Source: Tsukamurella sp. TY48
Lineage (GTDB): Bacteria > Actinomycetota > Actinomycetes > Mycobacteriales > Mycobacteriaceae
Direction of reading: 5' to 3'
Assembly (NCBI RefSeq): GCF_019656655.1
Contig: NZ_BPMV01000001.1
Coordinates: 124,001-188,000 of the forward strand
Length of the DNA: 64,000 bases
A model generated the notes under the pieces. The model worked only from the letters and a program-made list of their open reading frames with translations. It did not search any database and was not told the DNA's origin. The position numbers and the translations under genes are program-made. This document shows positions 18,513 through 28,778 of this stretch, piece by piece; positions within the stretch are counted from its first letter, which is position 1, and every line of letters begins with the position of its first letter.

Positions 18513-19673
18513 GTGCCCGCCTGGCTGTTCGTCCTGTTCGGCGCCGGGTTCGTGCTGTACACCGACGATTACGTGATCGCCGGCATCCTCCCGGAGATCG
18601 CCACGGACCTCGGGGTCTCCGAGGGCCAAGCCGGGCAGCTCATCACCGCCTTCTCCCTCACCGTGGCCGTGGCCGCACCGGTCTCGGCGATCGCCTTCGC
18701 CCGCCTGCCCCGGCGGCGCCTGTTCGCGGGTGGCCTGCTCGTCTTCGTCGCGGCGAACGCGGCGGCCTCGTTCGCGACCAGCTTTCCTCTTCTCCTGGGC
18801 TTGCGGATCGTCGCGGCACTGGCCGCAGCATCGGTCACGCCGGCGCTGTTCGCCTTCGCCGCGCAGCACGCCCCACCGGACAGGTCCGGCCGCTACCTCG
18901 CCGTGGTCTCGCTCGGCGTGACCGGCTCGATCGCGGCGGGCGTCCCGATCGGCACCTGGATCGGCGGCACCGTCGGCTGGCAGGCGACCTTCGCCACGAT
19001 GGCCGCCGCGGGCGCCGTCGTCCTGGTCGCGATGCTGGCCGTGCTGCCCCGGGACGAGGGCGGCTCGACACCGCCGCCCTTGGCCGAACAGTTCGCGACC
19101 CTGCGGAGCCGCCCGGTGGCGCTCGGCCTGGCCGCGAACTGGGCCCTGATGACCGGTTCGATGATGCTGTACACGTATCTGGCCCCGTATCTGGCGGCCA
19201 CCACATCCGCCGGACTCGACGCCAGGACCCTGACCTTCGCGCTCTCGGGGATCGCCGGCGCGGTGGGGATCTGGCTCGGCGGATCGGCGGCCGACCGCTG
19301 GGGAGCGGACCGCGCCCTCGTGGTGGGCATCGGCGCGGTGGCCGCGTGCATGATCGCGCTGTGGTTGCTGTGGCTGGCGCGGCCGATGCCGTTCCCGCTG
19401 GTCCTGGTGGTGGCCACGGCCTGGGCCGGGTTCGCGTTCTGGAACACCCCGGTGATCCAGGCCCGGCTGTTCGCGCTCGCCGGGCCGGTGGCACCGCAGG
19501 CCCTCGCCCTCAACACCTCCGGCACCCATCTGGGCGTCGCCGCCGGTGGCGCCCTCGGCGGCACCCTGCTCGGCACCCTGGGCATCGGCGCGCTGCCGCT
19601 CGCCGCAGCGGTGGCGGCTCTGCTCTCCCTCGCGTTGATCGCCCGCGCCGACAGCACCTCCGACACTTTGTAG
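18513..19673 (+). CDS. MFS transporter, DHA1-like
   Basis: 386 residues with 12 predicted membrane segments. Early in the protein are Y-T-D-D-Y-V-I-A-G-I-L-P and the loop F-A-R-L-P-R-R-R typical of drug:H+ antiporter-1 family members; the second half begins with A-L-G-L-A-A-N-W. A longer in-frame reading starts inside the permease gene, but the GTG at 18513 begins exactly at the first membrane helix. The gene is extra compared with M. tuberculosis, where ctaA directly follows the ABC genes. The substrate cannot be predicted. Confidence 0.88.
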   Translation: MPAWLFVLFGAGFVLYTDDYVIAGILPEIATDLGVSEGQAGQLITAFSLTVAVAAPVSAIAFARLPRRRLFAGGLLVFVAANAAASFATSFPLLLGLRIVAALAAASVTPALFAFAAQHAPPDRSGRYLAVVSLGVTGSIAAGVPIGTWIGGTVGWQATFATMAAAGAVVLVAMLAVLPRDEGGSTPPPLAEQFATLRSRPVALGLAANWALMTGSMMLYTYLAPYLAATTSAGLDARTLTFALSGIAGAVGIWLGGSAADRWGADRALVVGIGAVAACMIALWLLWLARPMPFPLVLVVATAWAGFAFWNTPVIQARLFALAGPVAPQALALNTSGTHLGVAAGGALGGTLLGTLGIGALPLAAAVAALLSLALIARADSTSDTL

Positions 19674-19705
19674 TAGACAGTGCGGCTCCCAGTACGATGA
19701 ACGGC

Positions 19706-20677
19706 GTGTATCAGCTGTTCCTGCGCCTCGTCGACCGCCTGCCGATGCCCAGCATGCGGACGCAGCGGCGTCTCGCGCTCGCGGCACTGCTGTCCCAGGC
19801 GCTGATCGCCGTCACCGGGTCCGTGGTCCGGGTGACCGGCTCCGGCCTCGGCTGCCCCACCTGGCCCAAGTGCTTCGACGATTCCCTGCTGCCCATCCCG
19901 CAGCAGGACGTTCCGTGGTGGCATCAGGCGATCGAGTTCGGCAACCGGCAGATCGCGGTGTGGATCGTGGTCACCACGTCGATCGCGATCGTGCTGGCGG
20001 TGACCAGGGCGCGGCGGCGCAAGGAGATCCTGGTCTACGCGTGGATCCTGCCCTTCTCCACCTTCGCGCAGGGCATTCTCGGCGGTATCACCGTGCTCAC
20101 CGGGCTGCGCTGGTGGGTGGTCGGCGCGCACATGCTGGTCTCCTGCGCCATGGTGTGGATCGCGGCCACGCTGTACGCCAAGGTCGCCGAGCCCGACGAC
20201 GGCTCCGAGATCGAGGCCGCCCCCGCGGGCGCCCGCCGGCTGATCGCCGTCTCCGCCGTGGTGATGGCCTTCGTGCTGGCCGCGGGCGTGGTGGTCACCG
20301 CCGCCGGACCGCACGCGGGCGACCGCACCAATCCCAAGGCGATCGATCGGCTCGACGCGTCGATCCCCCTGCTGTCCCTGACGCACGGCCTGCTGGTCGC
20401 GCTGTACGTGGCGATCCTGATCGGCGCCGCGGTGCTCATCGCGCGCGGCCCGTCGTCGGAGGCGGTGCGCCGACGGCTGAAGATCGTCTTCGCGGTGGTC
20501 GCCGCGCAGTCGCTGATCGGTGTGGTCCAGTACTTCACCGGTGTTCCCGCGCTGCTGGTGGTGCTGCACGTCGCGGGCGCGATGTCGGTGATCGCCGAGA
20601 CCGCGATCCTGTACCGCCTGATGTCGCCGCGGGTGGTGCGGGGCTCCGACCGCACGGGCGATATGCTGCCGGTATGA
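19706..20677 (+). CDS. ctaA: Haem A synthase CtaA
   Basis: Membrane enzyme oxidising haem O to haem A for cytochrome c oxidase. The 323-residue protein has eight hydrophobic segments, the Cys-pair loop G-C-P-T-W-P-K-C after R-V-T-G-S-G-L, and histidines in helices (H-M-L-V-S and L-T-H-G-L-L) as haem ligands. An ATG exists at 19697, but TACGAT (19693-19698) is a good -10 box overlapping it and lies seven bases before GTG 19706, so I prefer the GTG. Orthologue of Rv1456c; partner of CtaB at 24271-25251. Confidence 0.92.
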   Translation: MYQLFLRLVDRLPMPSMRTQRRLALAALLSQALIAVTGSVVRVTGSGLGCPTWPKCFDDSLLPIPQQDVPWWHQAIEFGNRQIAVWIVVTTSIAIVLAVTRARRRKEILVYAWILPFSTFAQGILGGITVLTGLRWWVVGAHMLVSCAMVWIAATLYAKVAEPDDGSEIEAAPAGARRLIAVSAVVMAFVLAAGVVVTAAGPHAGDRTNPKAIDRLDASIPLLSLTHGLLVALYVAILIGAAVLIARGPSSEAVRRRLKIVFAVVAAQSLIGVVQYFTGVPALLVVLHVAGAMSVIAETAILYRLMSPRVVRGSDRTGDMLPV

Positions 20678-20970
20678 GCGATCAGGCCCCGTCGAACGTC
20701 GTCTCCCGCCTGAAGGCCTTCGCGGGCCGCCACGGCGGCGCCAAGGCCGTGCTGCAGAACATGGGCGAGGAGGGCGTGCGGATCACCCTCGTCGGCGAGG
20801 ACGGTGTGATGGGCGATCAGATCGTCGCCAACGAGGCGCAGGCGCGCGACGCCGCCGAGAGGGCCGGCATCGACACCTCGGAGTGGGACCGCGAGCTGGT
20901 CTCGAAGGCGACCACCGAGCAGGGCCACCACGCCCGGATGGCCGGCTACCGCGCTCTGGGCACCAGATAG
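20674..20970 (+). CDS. Conserved hypothetical protein, 98 residues
   Basis: A small, charged, soluble protein starting M-S-D-Q-A-P-S-N-V-V-S-R-L-K. Its ATG overlaps the ctaA stop by four bases, so it is translated together with ctaA. The sequence has G-E-E-G-V-R-I-T-L-V-G-E-D-G and an alanine-rich helical region, but no motif I recognise. Coupling to ctaA hints at a link with haem A synthesis, which is only a positional argument. Confidence 0.8.
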   Translation: MSDQAPSNVVSRLKAFAGRHGGAKAVLQNMGEEGVRITLVGEDGVMGDQIVANEAQARDAAERAGIDTSEWDRELVSKATTEQGHHARMAGYRALGTR

Positions 20971-20974
20971 CGCA

Positions 20975-21550
20975 CTAGCTTCGGGCGCGGTCGTACTGCG
21001 CCAGGATCACCCCGATGTCGAACACCCGGTGGTCGGTCAGCGTCCAGCGCCGCGGCGCGAAGCCGTCCTGGAACAAGGGGATGCCGTCGCCGGCGGTCAC
21101 CGGGTAGATCTTCGTCACCAGGCGGTCGATCTGATCGGCCAGCGTGCCCGCGAGCTTCGCGCCGCCGCACAGCCAGATGTCGCCGCCCTCCTCCGCTTTC
21201 AGTGCGCGCATGTGCGCCACGGGGTCGTCGGCCACGATCTCCACGGCGGGATGGTCGGCCTGATTCAGCGTCGAGGAGTAGACGATCGTGCGCAGGTGCG
21301 CGTAGGGGTCGGCGATGCCCATGTCGATCGCGGGCTGGAAGGTTCCGCGGCCCATCACCACGGTGTCCCACTTGGTGCGCGGCGGGGTGATCCCGAGCGC
21401 CTCGTGCAGCCCGGTGGGCAGCCCGTCGGACCACTCCTCGTTCATCTGCCGCGAGTACTCGTCGTCGACGGGGTAGAAGTCGTATTCCCCTCGGGGACCT
21501 GCGATTCGGCCGTCCAGGCTGACGGCGACGTAGTACACCAGTGAGCGCAT
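20975..21550 (-). CDS. Dihydrofolate reductase-like (RibD C-terminal domain) protein
   Basis: 191 residues of the RibD_C/DHFR-like fold: V-A-V-S-L-D-G-R-I-A near the start, V-M-G-R-G-T-F in the middle and L-C-G-G-A-K-L-A-G-T-L for the NADPH-binding turn. Such proteins are common in actinobacteria as stand-alone NADPH reductases with unknown substrates. I chose the ATG at 21550; a GTG three codons upstream is possible. It converges on the ctaA-linked gene, with four bases between stops. Confidence 0.85.
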   Translation of the reverse strand: MRSLVYYVAVSLDGRIAGPRGEYDFYPVDDEYSRQMNEEWSDGLPTGLHEALGITPPRTKWDTVVMGRGTFQPAIDMGIADPYAHLRTIVYSSTLNQADHPAVEIVADDPVAHMRALKAEEGGDIWLCGGAKLAGTLADQIDRLVTKIYPVTAGDGIPLFQDGFAPRRWTLTDHRVFDIGVILAQYDRARS

Positions 21551-21608
21551 GCGTCTCACCCTACGGGCGGCCCGGGAATAGCTCGGCGGGTTCGGGGTTG
21601 AAAGTCAC

Positions 21609-22574
21609 ATGCGTGCGATCACTGTGAGCGAACACGGCGGCCCCGAGGTCCTGCACTACGGCGAGGCGCCGGATCCGGCGCCCGGTCCGGGACAGGTGCT
21701 GGTGCGCACGTCCGCCATCGGCGTCAACTTCATCGACACCTACTTCCGCGAGGGCATGTATCCCACTGCCCTGCCGTACATCCCGGGCAGCGAGGGCTCC
21801 GGCACCGTGGTGGCGGTGGGCGAGGGCGTCGCAGACCGCGCGATCGGTGATGTGGTCGCCTGGAGCGATGCGCCGGGCTCGTACGCCGAACTGGTGACGG
21901 TTGCTGCCGAGCGCACCGTGGTGGTGCCCGACGGGGTCGCACCCGAGGTCGCGGCGTCGGTCCTGCTGCAGGGCATGACGGCGCACTACCTGACCCACGA
22001 CTCCTACCCCGTGCAGGCGGGCGACACCGTGCTGGTGCATGCGGGTGCCGGCGGTACCGGCCTGCTGGTGACCCAGTTCGCGGCCGCGCGCGGTGCCCGC
22101 GTGATCACCACCGTCTCGACCGACGAGAAGGAGCGGCTCTCGCGGGACGCCGGGGCGTGGGAGGTGCTGCGGTACGACGAGGACATCGCCGCACGGGCGC
22201 GCGAGCTCACGGGCGGCGAGGGCGTCGCCGCGGTGTACGACGGTGTCGGCAAAGACACCTTCGAGGCCTCGCTCGCGGCAGTGCGGCGGCGCGGCATCGT
22301 GGTGCTGTTCGGTGCCGCGAGCGGCCCGGTGCCACCCTTCGACTTGCAGCGCCTGAACCCGCTCGGTTCGCTCTACGTGCAGCGGCCGAGCCTGGGCGCG
22401 TACGTGGCCACGCCGGAGGAGTTCGCGCGGCGCAGCCGCGCCGTGCTCGACGGCCTGCACGACGGTTCGCTGCGGTTCCGCGTGGGCGCCACCTACCCGC
22501 TGGCCGAGGCGTCGCGGGCGCACATCGATCTGCAGGCGCGCCGCACCACGGGTTCGGTGGCGCTGCTGCCCTGA
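21609..22574 (+). CDS. qor: Quinone oxidoreductase (zinc-independent MDR family)
   Basis: 321 residues with the medium-chain reductase layout: an N-terminal GroES-like domain (G-V-N-F-I-D-T-Y-F-R near 38-47) and a Rossmann domain with A-G-A-G-G-T-G. The catalytic zinc cysteines of alcohol dehydrogenases are absent, as in NADPH:quinone reductases. Its place between ctaB and ctaA matches Rv1454c (qor). It probably reduces quinones or enones with NADPH; the physiological substrate is unknown. Confidence 0.92.
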   Translation: MRAITVSEHGGPEVLHYGEAPDPAPGPGQVLVRTSAIGVNFIDTYFREGMYPTALPYIPGSEGSGTVVAVGEGVADRAIGDVVAWSDAPGSYAELVTVAAERTVVVPDGVAPEVAASVLLQGMTAHYLTHDSYPVQAGDTVLVHAGAGGTGLLVTQFAAARGARVITTVSTDEKERLSRDAGAWEVLRYDEDIAARARELTGGEGVAAVYDGVGKDTFEASLAAVRRRGIVVLFGAASGPVPPFDLQRLNPLGSLYVQRPSLGAYVATPEEFARRSRAVLDGLHDGSLRFRVGATYPLAEASRAHIDLQARRTTGSVALLP

Positions 22575-22615
22575 CCGATATGTAAGCGGCGCAAACACTG
22601 AGGTAGATTGTCTCC

Positions 22616-23191
22616 ATGACCACGACGGGCACCTATCACCACGGCGACCTTCCCGGCACGCTCGTCAACGCCGCCGTCGAACTCCTCGACGAGGAGGGCG
22701 GCGCGAACGACCTGTCGCTGCGGGCGGTGGCACGGCGTGCCGGGGTCTCCACCGCCGCCCCCTATCGCCACTTCCCCGACCGCAACGCCCTGATCTCAGC
22801 GGTCGCCGCCGTCGGCTATCGGGAACTGGCCGCGACACTCGCGGCGGCGTCACCGGAACCGTCGACGCCCGAGGACCTCGCCGATATCGCGGTGGCGTAC
22901 GTGAACTTCGCCCTGCACCGCACCGGCCTGTTCCGGGCGATGTTCGCCGAGCCCTGCGGCACCGATCCCGATCGGGTCGAGGCGGTCGAGATGATCACCG
23001 CGTACCTCAATCACATCGTCTCGCAGACGCTTCCCTCCGAGGACGCCGACAACACCGCCACCGCCGTTTGGGCGCTCGTGCACGGCCTGGCCTTCCTGCA
23101 CCTGGACGGCAAGCTCGACTCCTCCTCCCCCGCGGAGGTCGACCGCCGCGTCCGCGCGACGGTGCGCGCCGCCCTGCAGCCGCATTCCTGA
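22616..23191 (+). CDS. TetR-family regulator
   Basis: 191 residues. The N-terminal helix-turn-helix is clear (L-S-L-R-A-V-A-R-R-A-G-V-S-T-A-A-P-Y-R-H-F), and the C-terminal half has H-R-T-G-L-F-R-A-M-F and W-A-L-V-H-G-L-A typical of the TetR_C subgroup with the W-H-G motif. TAGATT at 22604-22609 lies six bases before the ATG, suggesting a leaderless mRNA. It lies downstream of qor in the same direction and may control it or itself. Confidence 0.9.
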   Translation: MTTTGTYHHGDLPGTLVNAAVELLDEEGGANDLSLRAVARRAGVSTAAPYRHFPDRNALISAVAAVGYRELAATLAAASPEPSTPEDLADIAVAYVNFALHRTGLFRAMFAEPCGTDPDRVEAVEMITAYLNHIVSQTLPSEDADNTATAVWALVHGLAFLHLDGKLDSSSPAEVDRRVRATVRAALQPHS

Positions 23192-23249
23192 GGACGCGTC
23201 GACAGTCGCTCCGGGTGACTTGTCACACCCCTCGGCCATGCTCGGTCAC

Positions 23250-23621
23250 ATGACAACGACGGGACCGCACGCGAATCTTCTGGACGGCTGGACCGACCTG
23301 TGGAACGGGCAGCTGGATAGTGCGGCGGTGATCTGCGCGGACCATGTGTCCATCCGTTTCGGCGGCGCCGCGATCGGAACCGTCGGGGATCGCGTGGATT
23401 CCCCACAGGCGCTGGCCGACCTGATCGGGGCGTTCCGCGAACCACGGCCGGGTCTGACCTATTCCATCGTGGAAGCGCACACCACCGATTCCTGGGGGCA
23501 CTGCGTGTGGGATGCGCGCGTGGGCGACCGCCACGTCGGCGGGGTCGATACCTTCGACTTCGTCGCGGGTCGGATCGTGCGGGTGCGCTCGGTGACCGGC
23601 GAACGGCCGATGTCCGGGTGA
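23250..23621 (+). CDS. SnoaL/NTF2-like protein
   Basis: 123 residues with the NTF2-like pattern: W-N-G-Q-L-D-S-A-A near residue 18 and a run of beta strands ending with F-V-A-G-R-I-V-R-V-R-S-V-T. The family includes small isomerases, hydrolases and many proteins of unknown function. ATG 23250 is preferred over earlier in-frame codons (a TTG at 23220 and an ATG at 23238) because the family normally starts about here. A CATGCT hexamer seven bases upstream is a weak -10 candidate. Confidence 0.75.
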   Translation: MTTTGPHANLLDGWTDLWNGQLDSAAVICADHVSIRFGGAAIGTVGDRVDSPQALADLIGAFREPRPGLTYSIVEAHTTDSWGHCVWDARVGDRHVGGVDTFDFVAGRIVRVRSVTGERPMSG

Positions 23622-23634
23622 TACGGCGGCGCCG

Positions 23635-24264
23635 TCAGCGCGCGGCGAACTCCGGCAGGCCCGGACCGTCGAGCTCGGCGAGGTAGGCGTCCCTGCCGGT
23701 GAGCGCCATGATCAGCGCGATCGTCGGACCGCTCACCTCGGGTCCGTCACCGACGGCGAAGTCGGTGTCGGTCGCGCGCAGCCGCAGGCCATTCGCCCGG
23801 GTCGCGGACGGCAGCATCAGATCGGAGCCCGCGTAGAAGCGTGCGACCCGGTCGAGGGCCTCGGCGGGGTAGGCGCGGACGATCCCGAGCGGGCGACGGA
23901 TGTCCTCGCCGTGCACGATCGACTCCCCCAGCATCGCGACCACCGGTATCGGCGCCTTGGTGCGACTGGTCTCGACGGCGCGGAACTGCCGCAGGGTGTC
24001 GGCGGGGTCGTCGCCGAGCCGCTTCGCCAGCCGTTGCGCGACATTGGCGTCGAAGTCGAACCGGTTCCGCAGCACGCCCGCGAACCAGACGACCGGATTG
24101 TCGGACGCGCCGGCGGTGATGTGGGCGAGCACCTCGCGCACCGTCAGGCCCGCGCACAGCGACGGGGTGTCCCACTGGTCGTCGGTCAGTCCGGCGAGAT
24201 CGGCGGCGAGTGCCGCCCGTTCGGCGAAGATCAGCGGCCACACGGCGCGATCGGCGGCGGCCAC
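23635..24264 (-). CDS. Maleylpyruvate isomerase/DinB-like domain protein
   Basis: 209 residues beginning with a DinB-like helical bundle: L-T-D-D-Q-W-D-T-P-S-L-C-A-G-L-T-V-R-E-V-L and then H for metal binding, and a second conserved H-G-E-D-I-R-R-P further on. This is the pattern of actinobacterial mycothiol-dependent maleylpyruvate isomerase-like proteins. The reaction cannot be assigned. It starts with GTG six bases after the ctaB stop, probably in one transcript with ctaB. Confidence 0.85.
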   Translation of the reverse strand: MAAADRAVWPLIFAERAALAADLAGLTDDQWDTPSLCAGLTVREVLAHITAGASDNPVVWFAGVLRNRFDFDANVAQRLAKRLGDDPADTLRQFRAVETSRTKAPIPVVAMLGESIVHGEDIRRPLGIVRAYPAEALDRVARFYAGSDLMLPSATRANGLRLRATDTDFAVGDGPEVSGPTIALIMALTGRDAYLAELDGPGLPEFAAR

Positions 24265-24270
24265 GGCGAC

Positions 24271-25251
24271 CTACAGGCCCAGCAGGTGGCCGACGGTCGG
24301 GAAGTTGAGGATCGAGTCCACCGACAGCGCGCAGAACAGCACGGCGAGGTAGTTGTTCGACTGCAGGAACACCTTGAGCGGCTTGATCTCCTGGCCTGCC
24401 TTGGTCTGCTTGTACAGCTTGTGCACCGCGTACAGGAACCAGGCACCGCACAGTGCGGCGGCCACGGCGTACACGACACCGGCGGCGGGGATCAGCACCA
24501 GCGTGGTGATCACAGTGGCCCAGGTGTACCAGACCATCTGCCGCGCGACGGTGGTCTCCGGCGCCACCACCGGCAGCATCGGGACGCCCGCGGCCTTGTA
24601 ATCCTCGCGGTAGCGCATGGCCAGCGCCCAGGTGTGCGGCGGCGTCCAGAAGAAGATCACCATGAACAGCACGATCGCGGGCCACTGGATCGTGCCCGTC
24701 GCCGCGGCCCAGCCCACCAGGGTGGGCATGCAGCCGGCTGCGCCGCCCCACACCACGTTCTGGCTGGTGCGCCGCTTGAGCAGCATGGTGTAGACGAAGA
24801 GGTAGAAGGCGATGGTGGCCAGCACCAGCCACGCGGCCAGCGGGTTGGCCATCACGCTCAGCCAGGCGAACGAGGCCGCGGCCAGCGCCAGGCCGAAGAT
24901 CAGTGCGTGCCGGGTGGGCACCGCCTGGCGCGCGAGCGGCCGCCGCTCGGTGCGCTTCATCTTCTTGTCGATATCGGCGTCGGCCACCATGTTCAGGGTG
25001 TTGGCCGATGCGGCGCCCAGCCATCCGCCGAACAGGGTCGACAGGATGAGCGGCAGGTTCACGTGGCCGCGATCGGCGAGCAGCATCACCGGGATGGTGG
25101 CCACGAGCAGCAGCTCGATCACCTTGGGCTTGGTGAGGGCGATGTAGGCCAGCACCGTCTGCACGACCCGGCCGAAGATGGTCTTGGGCACGCCCACGGC
25201 CTCGGCGCGAGCGCTGGGGGTGTTGGTCCCGTGCCCGCCCTTGAAAACCAT
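24271..25251 (-). CDS. ctaB: Protohaem IX farnesyltransferase CtaB
   Basis: Integral membrane UbiA-family enzyme that adds a farnesyl group to haem B, giving haem O. The 326-residue protein carries the first aspartate-rich motif in [15 protein letters not shown] and the second near Y-R-E-D-Y-K, with about eight hydrophobic segments. A longer in-frame reading to 25329 is possible; ATG 25251 (M-V-F-K-G-G) gives the expected short hydrophilic N-terminus. Orthologue of Rv1451; divergent from tkt, as in M. tuberculosis. Confidence 0.94.
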   Translation of the reverse strand: MVFKGGHGTNTPSARAEAVGVPKTIFGRVVQTVLAYIALTKPKVIELLLVATIPVMLLADRGHVNLPLILSTLFGGWLGAASANTLNMVADADIDKKMKRTERRPLARQAVPTRHALIFGLALAAASFAWLSVMANPLAAWLVLATIAFYLFVYTMLLKRRTSQNVVWGGAAGCMPTLVGWAAATGTIQWPAIVLFMVIFFWTPPHTWALAMRYREDYKAAGVPMLPVVAPETTVARQMVWYTWATVITTLVLIPAAGVVYAVAAALCGAWFLYAVHKLYKQTKAGQEIKPLKVFLQSNNYLAVLFCALSVDSILNFPTVGHLLGL

Positions 25252-25561
25252 CGGCACCCGATCTCTCCTGACACGCCCGGGGCTGAACCGAGCTCGCTGC
25301 GCGCTGCGCGCGCCTTCCATACCGATCACGACGATCGCCGGATCGACTACTACAGGCCATGGTAGTCCTCCGCGCCGGACTGACCGAATCCAGGCGGGGA
25401 GAGGAGCCGTTTCCGCAGACCGTGCAGCACCGCCGAGTAGGGTTCACACTGAGGGTGCCTCGACCGGTGCGAGGAACTGCGCGGTGCCGTGCAGTGTCGA
25501 AAGCCACCGTGCGATCAGCACCCCGTGCACGTACGCCCACGACCAGGAGAACCCGCCCGCC
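25252..25561. other. ctaB-tkt divergent intergenic region
   Basis: This 310-base gap must hold the promoters of ctaB and the pentose phosphate operon. TAGGGT at 25437-25442 is a possible -10 box for tkt. AGGAG lies about 12 bases before the tkt GTG, a long but usable spacing. No RNA gene or further ORF is supported. Confidence 0.5.
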
Positions 25562-27658
25562 GTGACCAGCACCGCCGAGATCCAAGCCCTCACCACCCCG
25601 CATCACCCCGCCGACTGGACCGATCTCGACACCCGCGCGGTCGACACCGCCCGAGTGCTCGCCGCCGACGCCGTGCAGAAGGTGGGCAATGGCCACCCCG
25701 GCACCGCGATGAGCCTCGCTCCCCTGGCGTACACCCTGTTCCAGAAGGTGATGGTGCACGACCCGTCGGACACCCACTGGATCGGTCGCGACCGGTTCGT
25801 CCTGTCCTGCGGCCACTCCAGCCTCACCCTGTACCTGCAGCTCTACTTGGGCGGCTTCGGCCTGGAGCTCAGCGATATCGAGGCGCTGCGCACCGAGGGC
25901 TCGCTCACCCCGGGCCACCCGGAGTACCGGCACACCAAGGGCGTCGAGATCACGACCGGCCCGCTGGGCCAGGGCCTCGCCTCCGCGGTCGGCATGGCGA
26001 TGGCCTCGCGCTACGAGCGCGGCCTGTTCGACCCCGAGACCGCGCCGGGCCAGAGCCCCTTCGATCACTTCATCTACGTGATCGCCTCCGACGGTGACAT
26101 CGAGGAGGGCGTCACCTCCGAGGCCAGCTCGCTCGCCGGCACCCAGCAGCTGGGCAACCTGATCCTGTTCTACGACGACAACAAGATCTCGATCGAGCAC
26201 AACACGGACATCGCGCTGTCCGAGGACGTCGCGAAGCGCTACGAGGCGTACGGCTGGCACGTGCAGTACGTCGAGGGCGGCGAGAACGTCACGGCGATCG
26301 AGGAGGCCACCGCGGCCGCCAAGGCGGTCACGGACAAGCCCTCGATCATCATCGTGCGCACCGTCATCGGCTTCCCCGCGCCGAACAAGATGAACACCGG
26401 CGGCGTGCACGGCTCGGCCCTGGGCGCCGACGAGGTGGCCGCGGTCAAGGAGATCCTGGGCTTCGACCCGGCGAAGAGCTTCGACGTGGCCCCCGAGGTG
26501 CTCGCGCACTCGCGGGAACTGGTGGGGCGCGGCCAGGCCGAGCACGAGGCGTGGAACGCGAAGTTCGGCGCGTGGGCGGCCGCCAACCCCGAGCGCAAGG
26601 CCCTGCTGGACCGGCTCGAGGCCAAGGCCCTGCCCGCCGGTTGGGACGCCGAGCTGCCGACCTGGTCCGTGGGCGATAAGGACGTGGCGACCCGCGCCGC
26701 GTCCGGCGCCTTCCTCGCGGCCGCCGGCCAGACGCTGCCCGAGCTGTGGGGCGGCTCGGCCGACCTCGCGGGCTCGAACAACACCACGATCAAGGGCGCC
26801 GACTCCTTCGGCCCCACGTCGATCTCGACCGAGGACTGGAACGCGCAGCCCTACGGCCGCACCCTGCACTTCGGTATCCGCGAGCACGCGATGGGGTCGA
26901 TCCTCAACGGCATCGTGCTGCACGGCCCGACGCGTCCCTACGCGGGCACGTTCCTGCAGTTCGCCGACTACATGCGTCCCGCGGTGCGCCTCGCGGCCCT
27001 GATGGACATCGACCCGATCTACGTCTGGACGCACGACTCGATCGGCCTCGGCGAGGACGGCCCCACGCACCAGCCGGTCGAGCACCTCGCCGCGCTGCGC
27101 GCCATCCCGGGCCTCAACGTGGTCCGCCCGGCCGATGCGAACGAGACCGTCGCCGCGTGGAAGGCGACCCTGGAGCGCACGGGCGGCAACGGCCCCACCG
27201 GCCTCATCCTGACCCGGCAGAACGTGCCGATCCTCGCGGGCACGTCCGCCGAGGGCGTCGCGCGCGGCGGCTACGTCCTCCAGGACACCGAGGGCACCCC
27301 CGATGTGCTGCTCATCGGCACCGGCTCGGAGGTGCAGTTGGCGGTGCGGGGCGCGGAGCTGCTGGCCGCGAAGGGCATCAAGGCCCGCGTCGTGTCGATG
27401 CCCTCGGTGGAGTGGTTCCACGCCCAGGACCAGGCCTACCAGGACAGCGTGCTGCCGCCCTCGGTGAAGGCTCGCGTCGCGGTCGAGGCGGGCATCGCGC
27501 AGTCGTGGTGGCGCATCGTCGGCGGCTTCGGCGAGGTCGTCTCGCTCGAGCACTTCGGCGAGTCGGCGCCCGACAAGGTCCTGTTCACCAAGTACGGATT
27601 CACCGGCGAGAACGTGGCCCAGAAGGCCGAGCAGTCCCTCGCCAACCTGAAGGGATAA
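25562..27658 (+). CDS. tkt: Transketolase
   Basis: Thiamin-diphosphate enzyme of the non-oxidative pentose phosphate pathway. 698 residues, the usual length. Visible motifs: G-H-P-G-T-A-M for substrate/cofactor contact, G-P-L-G-Q-G, the ThDP/Mg motif S-D-G-D-I-E-E-G-V, and in the second half the glutamate of F-G-I-R-E-H-A-M and [13 protein letters not shown]. An in-frame reading continues upstream, but GTG 25562 gives the family start. First gene of tkt-tal-zwf-opcA-pgl. Orthologue of Rv1449c. Confidence 0.96.
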   Translation: MTSTAEIQALTTPHHPADWTDLDTRAVDTARVLAADAVQKVGNGHPGTAMSLAPLAYTLFQKVMVHDPSDTHWIGRDRFVLSCGHSSLTLYLQLYLGGFGLELSDIEALRTEGSLTPGHPEYRHTKGVEITTGPLGQGLASAVGMAMASRYERGLFDPETAPGQSPFDHFIYVIASDGDIEEGVTSEASSLAGTQQLGNLILFYDDNKISIEHNTDIALSEDVAKRYEAYGWHVQYVEGGENVTAIEEATAAAKAVTDKPSIIIVRTVIGFPAPNKMNTGGVHGSALGADEVAAVKEILGFDPAKSFDVAPEVLAHSRELVGRGQAEHEAWNAKFGAWAAANPERKALLDRLEAKALPAGWDAELPTWSVGDKDVATRAASGAFLAAAGQTLPELWGGSADLAGSNNTTIKGADSFGPTSISTEDWNAQPYGRTLHFGIREHAMGSILNGIVLHGPTRPYAGTFLQFADYMRPAVRLAALMDIDPIYVWTHDSIGLGEDGPTHQPVEHLAALRAIPGLNVVRPADANETVAAWKATLERTGGNGPTGLILTRQNVPILAGTSAEGVARGGYVLQDTEGTPDVLLIGTGSEVQLAVRGAELLAAKGIKARVVSMPSVEWFHAQDQAYQDSVLPPSVKARVAVEAGIAQSWWRIVGGFGEVVSLEHFGESAPDKVLFTKYGFTGENVAQKAEQSLANLKG

Positions 27659-27664
27659 GCACAC

Positions 27665-28771
27665 ATGGCTCAGAACCCGAATCTCGCCGCGCTCTACGAG
27701 GCCGGCGTCTCCGTCTGGCTCGACGACCTGTCGCGGAGCCTCATCGGCAGCGGAAAGCTCAAGGAGCTCACCGAGACCGACTCCGTCACCGGCGTCACCA
27801 CCAACCCGGCCATCTTCCAGGCCGCGCTGTCGAAGGGCACCGAGTACGCGGCGCAGGTGGCCGAGCTCGCGGCCCGCGGTGCCGATGTCGACCAGACGAT
27901 CCGCACGGTGACCACCGACGACGTGCGCGCGGCGTGCGATGTGCTGGCCCCCGTCTTCGAGAAGACCGGCGGCGTCGACGGCCGGGTGTCGATCGAGGTC
28001 GACCCGCGGCTGGCGCACGACACCGACGGCACGGTGGCCCAGGCCATCGAGCTGTGGAAGATCGTCGACCGGCCGAACACGCTGATCAAGATCCCCGCCA
28101 CCATGGAGGGCCTGCCCGCGATCAGTCGCGTTCTCGCCGAGGGCATCTCGGTGAACGTGACCCTGATCTTCTCCGTCGAGCGGCACCGCCAGGTGATGGA
28201 CGCCTACCTCGACGGCATCGAGGCCGCCGCCAAGAACGGCCACGACGTATCGAAGATCTACAGCGTCGCCTCGTTCTTCGTCTCGCGCGTGGACAGTGAG
28301 ATCGACAAGCGGCTGGACGGCATCGGCACCGACGAGGCGCTGGCGCTGCGCGGGCAGGCCGGTCTGGCGAACGCCCGGCTCGCGTACGCGGCCTACGAGG
28401 AGGTGTTCGGCGGCGCGCGGTTCGCGAACATCGAGGGCGGCAACGTGCAGCGCCCGCTGTGGGCGTCGACCGGCGTGAAGAACCCGGACTACCCGGACAC
28501 CCTGTACGTGGCCGGCCTGATCGCGCCGAACACCGTGAACACCATGCCCGGTGCCACGATGGCGGCCTTCGCCGATCACGGCGAGGTGGTCGACGGCACG
28601 ATCATCGGGCAGGCGGAGGATTCGCTCCAGGTCTTCGAGAACCTGCAGGGCGTGGGCGTCGATCTCTCCGACGTCTTCGACCAGCTGGAGTCCGAGGGCG
28701 TGGAGAAGTTCGAGCAGGCCTGGCAGCAGTTGCTCGATGCGACGGCGGAGCAGCTCAAGGCCGAGGCCTAG
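27665..28771 (+). CDS. tal: Transaldolase
   Basis: 368-residue TalB-type aldolase that moves a dihydroxyacetone unit between sugar phosphates. T-N-P-A-I-F at 46-51 and the Schiff-base lysine K142 (T-L-I-K-I-P-A-T) are in place; residues S-V-N-V-T-L-I-F-S follow. The length is that of the actinobacterial class. It follows tkt by six bases and precedes zwf by seven. Orthologue of Rv1448c. Confidence 0.96.
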   Translation: MAQNPNLAALYEAGVSVWLDDLSRSLIGSGKLKELTETDSVTGVTTNPAIFQAALSKGTEYAAQVAELAARGADVDQTIRTVTTDDVRAACDVLAPVFEKTGGVDGRVSIEVDPRLAHDTDGTVAQAIELWKIVDRPNTLIKIPATMEGLPAISRVLAEGISVNVTLIFSVERHRQVMDAYLDGIEAAAKNGHDVSKIYSVASFFVSRVDSEIDKRLDGIGTDEALALRGQAGLANARLAYAAYEEVFGGARFANIEGGNVQRPLWASTGVKNPDYPDTLYVAGLIAPNTVNTMPGATMAAFADHGEVVDGTIIGQAEDSLQVFENLQGVGVDLSDVFDQLESEGVEKFEQAWQQLLDATAEQLKAEA

Positions 28772-28778
28772 CCACCGG

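Noticed and set aside
18015-20569. Overlapping 590- and 558-codon minus-strand frames opposite the MFS and ctaA genes
   Set aside because: Same antisense effect; no start signals and no family similarity.
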